Part shown: positions 1-7,931 of the stretch, one piece after another | How positions within the stretch are numbered: the stretch's first letter is position 1 | How the letters are laid out: each line of letters starts with the position of its first letter | Assembly (NCBI GenBank): GCA_002699695.2 | Contig: PACC02000020.1 | Location: forward strand, 9,190-49,169 | Reading direction: 5' to 3' | DNA length: 39,980 bases | Source: Paracoccaceae bacterium | GTDB taxonomy: Bacteria; Pseudomonadota; Alphaproteobacteria; Rhodobacterales; Rhodobacteraceae | The notes under the pieces: generated by a model | What the model was told of the DNA's origin: nothing | The model's database searches: none | Seen by the model: the letters and a program-made list of their open reading frames with translations, nothing else | Made by a program: the position numbers and the translations under genes

Positions 1-426
1 AGACGGGGAATTAGAACCTGTAGAAGAATCCGCAAAAAGCATCCTGACTTCTCTTGCCAGCACTTCCTTACCCTCAATTCGGTATACTGAACCCAATTCC
101 AGATTGATCTTTCTTACTATTTCAACAGTATCATCAATTGCTTGGACTGGCATTGTTACTGAATCAAGATCTCCCACCTCCAAAACAACTTCTGCAAAAG
201 CTCTAGCTGGCCTCAAATCAGTGCCACCAAAGATGACATCATCCATTCCATCTCCTCTCATTGAGGTGGGCCGATTCTCACCCATTACCCATCTCAAGGC
301 ATCTAAGAGATTTGATTTTCCACATCCGTTGGGACCAACGATACCTGTAAGACCAGGCAGGATTTGTAAATCGGTTGGGTCAACAAAGCTTTTAAAGCCA
401 TTAAGACGTAATCTATTGAAATTCAA
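1..426 (-). CDS. smc: Chromosome segregation protein SMC, N-terminal part (truncated by window edge)
   Basis: Manual translation of the minus strand gives [86 protein letters not shown]..., with the SMC Walker A (GPNGCGKSN) and the alphaproteobacterial SMC N-terminus. Likely TTG (or ATT) start near 426-432 after AGGA. The plus-strand ORF 104..439 is its antisense shadow. Confidence 0.9.
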   Translation of the reverse strand, partial: MNFNRLRLNGFKSFVDPTDLQILPGLTGIVGPNGCGKSNLLDALRWVMGENRPTSMRGDGMDDVIFGGTDLRPARAFAEVVLEVGDLDSVTMPVQAIDDTVEIVRKINLELGSVYRIEGKEVLAREVRMLFADSSTGSNSPS

Positions 427-541
427 TGCAATTTCCTAATCACTAAAATGAAAAGAGAAAGAAATGTTGGGAAACACCATATCTTGATAAAATACAATTT
501 TCAATCATATATATAGGCTTTTTACCTAAATGTGCAGTTTT

Positions 542-2557
542 TTAAAATGTGTGACCGAAATTTTTCCTAGCTCGATCGAGCTTTAAAGGAACTTTCTCTA
601 TCAGCGACCTGTAAATTAGCTCGTTTCCTAAAACACGCGAAACATAATTTCTTGTCTCACTGTATGGAATCATTTCAATCCAAACTAGTGGATCAATACC
701 TTTCCCTCGTGGATCACCATAACTTTTGATCCACTTTTTCACGCTTCCGGGTCCCGCATTATAAGCAGCAACACTAAGCACAGTTGAACCTTGGAATAAT
801 CGCAAAAGTTCCCTAACATACTGAGTCCCTAATCTTACATTGTACAGCTCGTCCCTCAACATGCGCTCCTTATCGTAAATAAGTCCCAACTTTTTAGCTA
901 AATACTTAGCAGTTTTGGGCATTACTTGCATTAAGCCCAAGGCACCAGCACCAGACCTAGCACCCGAATAAAATTCGCTTTCTTGTCTAATAATTGCGTA
1001 AATAAGAGATAAATAAGTTTCAGAATCATCTTGAATTATATCTGGAACCGGATAGGAGTACTTAAACATAAAATTGTCATCTAGATTAAATTTTTTTGCG
1101 ACCCCTATAGCACCAGACCAGTTCTTTACGTCATGCAAAAGTTTCAAGAGACAATTTTTCTCATCCATTTGCAATGTTTCGGCAGCATGCTTAAAGAAAC
1201 GAACCCCAAGAACAATTCTATTTGCATTAAGTAACAGGAATCCAACCTTCACAATCTCATTCTCCAATATTTCTTCTGCATTGCAATTTAATTCTCGACC
1301 AGGAAGACCATCTAAACTTACCTCTTTTTTATTGATTCTCTCGGCAGCCAATTGTCCATAAAAAGTGCTTAAATATTGGGAAGCAATCGTGAAAGCAGCT
1401 CTAGCTTCTTTCAATCGATTTAGTTCTACAAGGCTGCGCCCGTACCAATAGTAAAGCTTGCTCAAATTTGCTTTCTTTTTTGTTAACTTTATTGCCTTCC
1501 CAAAATGTCCTGCAGCTATTTCTGGTTTTTTTTGAAAATTCAGTGAAATAAATCCAGCCAAAAACTCCAATTCTACATAATCTTTGCTTGCTCTCTTAAA
1601 GTTAACATTGGTTAGATGGTTTAGTTTTATATGATGTCTACTTGCTAAATCATAAGCTATTTTGATTTTTCCTAGTCTAAGCGCCCTTCTAGCATGATAA
1701 ACCCTTAATTTTTTCCACTTACTCGGTATCCCCAAAAAATCAGCAGAATGGGATATTTCTTCAATGATTTTAGAAACCTTCACATACTTTTTCTGGTGTT
1801 GAAGGGCATTACTATAATCTAGTAAAGTTCCTGGATCTTGCATATACTCCTTAGGAAACTTAAATGCTTTCTCAGACCCGTTAATTAAATCCTGAAGCCC
1901 CAACCTTTTTTTTGCCAATAAGAATTTTTCTTCTGAAATAACCCTGGACATCTGCAAAGCAGATTGTCTTGCTTTATTCCATAACAAATTTTCCAAACGA
2001 ATATGATGAGTTTGTGAAAGTAATTTATCAAAATTTTCTAACATTAATGAAAAATCATTATCTGAAAATTCCTGATCCAACCAACTAATCTTCGCAACTT
2101 TCTCTGCATCTTGAGTTTGCCCTAACTGCCTTAACGCTCCAGCTAAAACTAATGAGCCATGACCAGTTTTAGGGAATGTATCCCCAAAATAATCTAAAGC
2201 AATATTGGGATTTTCTCCGTATTTTAATTTTTTTTCTCCCTTTTCTATTAATAATGGCATTCCTGGCCAATCTTCTTTTTGTTCTATGAAATCTATATAC
2301 TCGTTTATCGTAGCATCCCCCGCTCTTAACCTAAGCCAATCCAATAAATCTGGAAGAAGGAGATGATTTGAATTCTTGCTTATACTATATGCTGTATCCC
2401 ACATTCGTGCATCGGCATGCTCTAGAGAATCCTTTACTGCAAGTTCATTGATCTGTTTTGCATTACATATTTGAGTTGCTGAGAAACTATTAAAATAGAA
2501 AAAAGCTAGGAAAAGAGAATGTGATAGGAATAAACTAACGTTTATTCCATTCTTCAA
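542..2557 (-). CDS. Soluble lytic murein transglycosylase (Slt70-like), secreted
   Basis: ORF 542..2704 carries the C-terminal SLT motif ES-EFYSGARSGAGALGLMQVMPKTAKYLAKKLG and AAYNAGPGSVKKW, with TPR-like helices before it. The ORF-track start at 2704 leaves only 21 bp to divergent dapA. A TTG at 2557 gives a signal-peptide-like N-terminus (KNGINVSLFLSHSLFLAFFYFNSFSA). Confidence 0.85.
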   Translation of the reverse strand: MKNGINVSLFLSHSLFLAFFYFNSFSATQICNAKQINELAVKDSLEHADARMWDTAYSISKNSNHLLLPDLLDWLRLRAGDATINEYIDFIEQKEDWPGMPLLIEKGEKKLKYGENPNIALDYFGDTFPKTGHGSLVLAGALRQLGQTQDAEKVAKISWLDQEFSDNDFSLMLENFDKLLSQTHHIRLENLLWNKARQSALQMSRVISEEKFLLAKKRLGLQDLINGSEKAFKFPKEYMQDPGTLLDYSNALQHQKKYVKVSKIIEEISHSADFLGIPSKWKKLRVYHARRALRLGKIKIAYDLASRHHIKLNHLTNVNFKRASKDYVELEFLAGFISLNFQKKPEIAAGHFGKAIKLTKKKANLSKLYYWYGRSLVELNRLKEARAAFTIASQYLSTFYGQLAAERINKKEVSLDGLPGRELNCNAEEILENEIVKVGFLLLNANRIVLGVRFFKHAAETLQMDEKNCLLKLLHDVKNWSGAIGVAKKFNLDDNFMFKYSYPVPDIIQDDSETYLSLIYAIIRQESEFYSGARSGAGALGLMQVMPKTAKYLAKKLGLIYDKERMLRDELYNVRLGTQYVRELLRLFQGSTVLSVAAYNAGPGSVKKWIKSYGDPRGKGIDPLVWIEMIPYSETRNYVSRVLGNELIYRSLIEKVPLKLDRARKNFGHTF

Positions 2558-2725
2558 GTGGCAGATTCCAAGCAATATAGAAAATGATTTTTTATGTGAT
2601 TTATGAATTAACCGTCTCCCATAAAAAGGTATCTGCCACTTTATTATAGAATTTAATATGACAATACCTTGTGATAAACAATATTCCCTATTAAGGTAGT
2701 ACATATTTTTTTGAGGTTTTAAATA

Positions 2726-3601
2726 ATGATACGTGGATCAATTCCAGCTCTTGTTACTCCATTTTTGAATGGTGAAATTGACCACCAAGCTCTTGAAGAC
2801 CTAGTGGAGTGGCAGATTCAAGAAGGAAGCCATGGCCTAGTGGGAGTAGGAACTACTGGAGAGAGCCCCACCTTGAGCCACGAGGAGCATGAAGAGGTAA
2901 TCGAGACCATAGTAAAAAAAACCAGGGGTAGAGTTCCAGTGATAGCAGGAGCAGGATCAAATAACACTAAAGAATCCATCAATCTGATGAAATTTGCTAA
3001 AAAAGTAGGTGCTGACGCAGCCCTTGTTGTAGCACCTTACTATAATAAACCAAATCAAGAAGGTCTCTTATTACATTTCAAAATGCTGAATGACTGCTGT
3101 GATTTACCTATCATAGTGTATAATATTCCTGGTAGGTCTGTCATTGATATTGAAGTTTCGACCATGGCAAAGTTATCCAAACTAAAAAATATCATTGGAG
3201 TTAAAGATGCCACTGGAGATGTAACTAGAGTCTCAGACACCAGGCAAAAATGTGGCAATGAATTTATTCAAGTTTCAGGGGAAGATGCTTCGGCTTTGGG
3301 ATTTAATGCGCATGGTGGGACAGGATGCATTTCTGTTATTGCTAACGTAGCACCGAGACTTTCTGCAGACTTCCAAAATGCTATGCTAAAGGGCGACTAC
3401 AATAAAGCTCTCAGCTTGCAAGACAAACTATTACCTCTTCATAGAGCAACGTTTTTGGAACCTAGTCCATGTCCAATCAAATATGCCTTAAGTAAACTAA
3501 ATAAATGCGAAAACGAAGTTCGCGCACCTTTGGTACCCATAAGTCAAGAAACTCGTAGCATAATGGATAAAGCTCTAGCATATGCTAATCTAATCAGCTG
3601 A
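2726..3601 (+). CDS. dapA: 4-hydroxy-tetrahydrodipicolinate synthase
   Basis: 291 aa; [13 protein letters not shown]..., [33 protein letters not shown] and GVKDATGD are classic DapA motifs. Confidence 0.97.
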   Translation: MIRGSIPALVTPFLNGEIDHQALEDLVEWQIQEGSHGLVGVGTTGESPTLSHEEHEEVIETIVKKTRGRVPVIAGAGSNNTKESINLMKFAKKVGADAALVVAPYYNKPNQEGLLLHFKMLNDCCDLPIIVYNIPGRSVIDIEVSTMAKLSKLKNIIGVKDATGDVTRVSDTRQKCGNEFIQVSGEDASALGFNAHGGTGCISVIANVAPRLSADFQNAMLKGDYNKALSLQDKLLPLHRATFLEPSPCPIKYALSKLNKCENEVRAPLVPISQETRSIMDKALAYANLIS

Positions 3602-3602
3602 T

Positions 3603-4085
3603 TTGATGAACAAGAAGAACACCTTAGAACGAAATCTCAAGTTAATAGCTGAAAATAGAAAAGCCCGTTACAATTACTTTATAGAAGAAGAACTTGAATG
3701 CGGAATTGTCCTTGAAGGTTCCGAAGTCAAAAGTATGCGGGCAAATAAAACAAGCGTCGTAGAAAGTTACGCATCTATTGAAGAACACCAGCTATGGTTA
3801 ATTAATTGTTATATCCCTAACTATAAAAATGCTAAAACTTTTACTCATGATGAGAGAAGAAGAAGAAAACTGCTAGTAAAAAAAAGGGAGCTTTTGAAAC
3901 TGATCAAGAATAAAGGGAGATTGGGGATGACTCTTATTCCACTAAAACTTTATTTTAATAAAGCAGGAATAGCAAAACTACTATTGGGAGTAGGTAAAGG
4001 TAAAAAGCTTGTTGATAAAAGACAAACTGAAAAGAAAAGAGATTGGGAAAAACAGCAAGGCCGCCTCCTAAGAGAAAAAAATTGA
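3603..4085 (+). CDS. smpB: SsrA (tmRNA)-binding protein
   Basis: 160 aa; ENRKARYNYFIEEELECGIVLEGSEVKSMRANKTSV...PLKLYFNKAGIAKLLLGVGKGKKLVDKRQTEKKRDW is diagnostic for SmpB. Confidence 0.97.
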   Translation: MMNKKNTLERNLKLIAENRKARYNYFIEEELECGIVLEGSEVKSMRANKTSVVESYASIEEHQLWLINCYIPNYKNAKTFTHDERRRRKLLVKKRELLKLIKNKGRLGMTLIPLKLYFNKAGIAKLLLGVGKGKKLVDKRQTEKKRDWEKQQGRLLREKN

Positions 4086-4095
4086 AAATCGCTAA

Positions 4096-4737
4096 TTAAC
4101 TATTAGCTCTCAAGTATTTAAAAATCGTAAAAATCCTAAAAGGTATAAGAGAAAAAATTATTAAGGCCACTTTTAATAAAAAATCGGCCAAGGCTAGGGA
4201 TATCCATAAAGGAGCAAAACCAAACAAGCCTAAAACAGGAACTTTTTGTAAGGCCCATGAGATATCATTTGATGGTTCGAGGAAAGCTAAACTGGCTGAA
4301 AAAGCAATGAAGAAGAAAATACTGGTATCTATCGCAGATCCTAAAAAAGAGGAAATTAAAGGCGCCTTCCACCACTTTTTGTTTCTTAGTAAATTGAAAA
4401 TTGAGATATCCAATAACTGCGATACTAGAAAACCTGCAGCAGAACCAATGGCAATCCTAAAAGTGACTAAAGGACCAAACTCTCCACTTATTTGTGTTCC
4501 CATAAATGAACAAAAAACTCCTACAAAAAATCCCCACAAAACCACCTTTGCTGCGGCATGTTTCCCATAAAATCTATTAGTCAAATCTGTAATCAAGAAT
4601 GCAAACGGATAGGTTAGTGCACCCCAAGTTAACCAACTTCCTAGTAAGAATTGTACTAGAATGTTAGAGATGAGCACTATAAAAGCCATTGCTACTATTG
4701 GCAGTACTAATTCTCTTGGGTGCCTTACTTTATCCAC
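4096..4737 (-). CDS. VUT family queuosine precursor transporter (YhhQ/QPTR-like)
   Basis: 213 aa multi-TM protein; LTWGALTYPFAFLITDLTNRFYGKHAAAKVV is the hallmark VUT/YhhQ motif. Confidence 0.88.
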   Translation of the reverse strand: MDKVRHPRELVLPIVAMAFIVLISNILVQFLLGSWLTWGALTYPFAFLITDLTNRFYGKHAAAKVVLWGFFVGVFCSFMGTQISGEFGPLVTFRIAIGSAAGFLVSQLLDISIFNLLRNKKWWKAPLISSFLGSAIDTSIFFFIAFSASLAFLEPSNDISWALQKVPVLGLFGFAPLWISLALADFLLKVALIIFSLIPFRIFTIFKYLRANS

Positions 4738-4757
4738 TTTAATTGTCTGTTATCATC

Positions 4758-5705
4758 TTATTTACTTAATTTTGATTCTATCAATTCCCAGACTTTAGAT
4801 GCTAGATTTGTCTTCTCAAATTTTTCTAATTCCTGTAATCCAGTTGGTGAGGTAATGTTTATTTCAGTCAATTTATTACCGATTACGTCAATCCCAACAA
4901 ATATTTGGCCATGATCTTTCAAACTCTGACTCAATTTTTCACATATCAAAATTTCTTCACGCGACAACTCAGTTTTGACTGCATGTCCCCCAACATGCAG
5001 ATTTGATCTTATTTCCCCCCTCTTAGGTACTCTATTAATTCCGCCTAAAACTTCCCCATTCAAAAGAATGATTCTTTTATCGCCCTCACAGACTTCAGGT
5101 AAGAATTCCTGCACTATTAATGGCTCTGGAGAAAATTTTTGAAACAATTCAAATAGTGCAGCAAGGTTTTGGTCTTCATAGCTCAGCTTGAAAACTCCGA
5201 TCCCACCATTACCATAAAGTGGCTTTAGAATAATGTCTCCAAACTTATCTCTAAACCTCTGAATTGCATCAATGCTACTGCAAATTATCGTAGCTGGCAT
5301 AAGTTCAGGATAATTTAGGACAAAAAGTTTCTCAGGAAAATTTCTAACCCAGAAGGGCTTGTTTATAACCAAGGTTTCCTTACATACAAAATCCAAAAGG
5401 TAAGTTGTAGTCAAATAATTCATATCGAATGGAGGGTCCTGCCGCAACCACAACACATCCAAGTCCTTCCCCAAATCAATAATCTTCTCATCATAAAATG
5501 TGCTAACAGGATTATTTCCCCTACCAACCTTAATATTATGACCTTTAGCAAAAACTCTGCCTTCAGAAAAAATTAATGCATTGGGGAGATAATGAAATAA
5601 TAGATGCCCTCTTTCTTGAGCTTCTTCAGCAAGGCGAAACGTCGTGTCTGTATTGGGATCCACACATTGGATAGGATCCATCTGAAAACCTACCCTTAAA
5701 ACCAT
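4758..5705 (-). CDS. gshB: Glutathione synthase
   Basis: 315 aa; FQMDPIQCVDPNTDTTFRLAEEAQERGH, LWLRQDPPFDMNYLTTTYLLD, KPLYGNGGIGVFK and NITSPTGLQELE match GshB. Confidence 0.97.
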   Translation of the reverse strand: MVLRVGFQMDPIQCVDPNTDTTFRLAEEAQERGHLLFHYLPNALIFSEGRVFAKGHNIKVGRGNNPVSTFYDEKIIDLGKDLDVLWLRQDPPFDMNYLTTTYLLDFVCKETLVINKPFWVRNFPEKLFVLNYPELMPATIICSSIDAIQRFRDKFGDIILKPLYGNGGIGVFKLSYEDQNLAALFELFQKFSPEPLIVQEFLPEVCEGDKRIILLNGEVLGGINRVPKRGEIRSNLHVGGHAVKTELSREEILICEKLSQSLKDHGQIFVGIDVIGNKLTEINITSPTGLQELEKFEKTNLASKVWELIESKLSK

Positions 5706-5750
5706 AGTTTTTTCTTCTTCAAATACTTAAATTTAATCAAATCTATCATG

Positions 5751-6623
5751 CTATTTTCTTAAAATTTTCAAACCCAACTTATAAGTGTCTTTTTTTGATA
5801 AAGAGTATTTCTCTGCAACCGCCACTGCTGCATCCCTTAAACTGGATCTCTGAAGTTCAGAGGTAAGGTCTGATACAATTTGATTTGTATCAGGTCCAAC
5901 AGATTTTTTTCTATCAACCAAAAGTGTAAATTCACCTCGTAAATTTCTGTTCCGCTTAATTTCAGAAATTAACTCTATTATTGTGCCACGTTTATTGTCT
6001 TCATATTGTTTAGTCAACTCTCGACAGATAACAACAAAATGATCTTCACCAAAAATTATTTGTAAATCTTCTAATGTTGCTACTATTCTCCTCGGGCTTT
6101 CAAAAAAAATTAGTGTAGCTGGTATTTGTGAAAATATTCTAAAAAACTCTCGTCTCTGAATCCTACGCAAAGGGGGGAATCCGCCAAAACAAAAGCGATC
6201 TGATGGCAAACCTGACTGACATAAAGCAACTAAAACAGAAGACGCACCAGGAATAGATCTTACTTCATAACCGCTTTCAATAACCGCTTTCACTAGTTTG
6301 TAACCAGGATCCGAAATTAAAGGTGTTCCTGCATCACAACAGTAAGCAATGGATTTTTTATTTTTTAAATCATCCAAGCACTTTGAACGAACAAGAGAGT
6401 CACTATTGTCATTGTATATTCGAACAGGCCTTTTATTTAAATCTATCTCAAAAATTCTTAACAATTTCTTTAAAAATCGAGTATCTTCGGCTAACAAAAT
6501 ATCTGCATTAGTTAGCACATTGACACCTCTATATGAAAAATCAGCGGCTGTCCCAATAGGTGTAGAAACCAAATATAAAGCAGGTTCAAGTTTTGGGAAC
6601 TTTATTTGCAAATCCTTTTTCAA
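5751..6623 (-). CDS. rsmI: 16S rRNA (cytidine(1402)-2'-O)-methyltransferase
   Basis: 290 aa; LYLVSTPIGTAADFSYRGVNVLTNADILLAEDTR, YCCDAGTPLISDPGYKLV and FFESPRRIVATLEDL match RsmI. Confidence 0.96.
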   Translation of the reverse strand: MKKDLQIKFPKLEPALYLVSTPIGTAADFSYRGVNVLTNADILLAEDTRFLKKLLRIFEIDLNKRPVRIYNDNSDSLVRSKCLDDLKNKKSIAYCCDAGTPLISDPGYKLVKAVIESGYEVRSIPGASSVLVALCQSGLPSDRFCFGGFPPLRRIQRREFFRIFSQIPATLIFFESPRRIVATLEDLQIIFGEDHFVVICRELTKQYEDNKRGTIIELISEIKRNRNLRGEFTLLVDRKKSVGPDTNQIVSDLTSELQRSSLRDAAVAVAEKYSLSKKDTYKLGLKILRK

Positions 6624-6730
6624 AATTCTAAACAGTAGTATTGATGTGAATTGTGTTATTCATGAGGTTCACATTGTATCATAGTTTTAAATAATGAAAT
6701 ACTAATTAGGAAAAAATTATTAATGCTGGC

Positions 6731-7918
6731 ATGATATCTGAGATGAAAAATTATCCTACTAGATTTATAAATTGTGTTCTGAGAATTTTACTTCTCATTA
6801 TTCTTCTCAACGCTTGCTCAACAAATTTGGAATCAATCAGCAATAATGCCATTGAGCCTGGTGAAACTATAAAAATTGCTGTATTGACCCCCTATGGAGC
6901 ACAAGAAAAGAAACTTTCCTATATTGGTAAAAGTCTGAGAGATGCCGCTTTTTTAGCAAAACAAGATCTAGGTAGTCTGAATTTTCAATTAAAGATTTAT
7001 GATACAGAAGGCCGGGGAGATATTAGTATTGATTCGGTTCATTCTGCGATAAATGATGGTGCAAATATAATTGTGGGCCCATTTCTTCCTGAAACAACTA
7101 AAGCAATTTCTACCATTTCCAAATCAAAGGGAATAAGAGTGATAAGTTTTTCTAATGACTTAACATTGGCAGGAAATAATATTTTCATCATTGGGGACAC
7201 CTCTGTTAACAGGGCTGAAAAGCTTATTAAATATTCCCTTGAGCAAAAAAAATATAGGTTTGGGATTATTTCACCTATTAATAAAAAATATAATGAATTG
7301 GAAAATTCGATCCGAGATAAAATATCGAGAAATGGTGGGATAGAAACTTTCTCCATTCATTATACAAAGGAATTAGAAAACTTGTCGGAAATAGCCAAAG
7401 AAGTAAGAAAAAAGGCAATAAATACTAATACAGATGCTATTATATTTACTGACGATCCAAATAAAAAGATTTCACTTTTAGCAGCTGAATTACAAGATAT
7501 AACGAATTCAACCGAAAAAGGAAAAATTCAGATAATTGGTTTGTCACGATGGGACTTGTCCTCATCAATCCTTTCAGAGTCATCTTTGCAAGGCTCTTGG
7601 GTTGCCATTCCTGATACCCGATTCCGAGCAATATATGAAAAAAGGTTTTTTAAAAAATTTGGGTATAGACCACATTTGAAATCCAGTCTAGCCTATGATG
7701 CCATTGCTCTCGTGGGTGCTCTAATAAGAAAAAGGGATATCGAACAAAGTTATTATCCATTTAATACAAATGAAATATTAAATTCTAATGGTTTTATAGG
7801 AATTGATGGCATTTTTCGATTCAAATCGGATCGAACTACAGAAAAAGAACTAGCCATTGCCACGATTGAACGCAACCAACCAAATATCTTAAAATTATCT
7901 CCAAATAAATTCCCTTAG
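6731..7918 (+). CDS. Penicillin-binding protein activator / LppC-like lipoprotein (periplasmic-binding fold)
   Basis: 395 aa; lipoprotein signal LLLIILLNAC; IKIAVLTPYGAQ...LRDAAFLAKQDL...GANIIVGPFLPETTKAIS resembles alphaproteobacterial PBP activators; located next to rsmI as is typical. Confidence 0.8.
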   Translation: MISEMKNYPTRFINCVLRILLLIILLNACSTNLESISNNAIEPGETIKIAVLTPYGAQEKKLSYIGKSLRDAAFLAKQDLGSLNFQLKIYDTEGRGDISIDSVHSAINDGANIIVGPFLPETTKAISTISKSKGIRVISFSNDLTLAGNNIFIIGDTSVNRAEKLIKYSLEQKKYRFGIISPINKKYNELENSIRDKISRNGGIETFSIHYTKELENLSEIAKEVRKKAINTNTDAIIFTDDPNKKISLLAAELQDITNSTEKGKIQIIGLSRWDLSSSILSESSLQGSWVAIPDTRFRAIYEKRFFKKFGYRPHLKSSLAYDAIALVGALIRKRDIEQSYYPFNTNEILNSNGFIGIDGIFRFKSDRTTEKELAIATIERNQPNILKLSPNKFP

Positions 7919-7931
7919 AGGTCTTATTTCC

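Noticed and set aside
104-439. Plus-strand ORF of 111 aa at the window start
   Set aside because: Antisense shadow of the SMC N-terminus, which is clearly coding on the minus strand.
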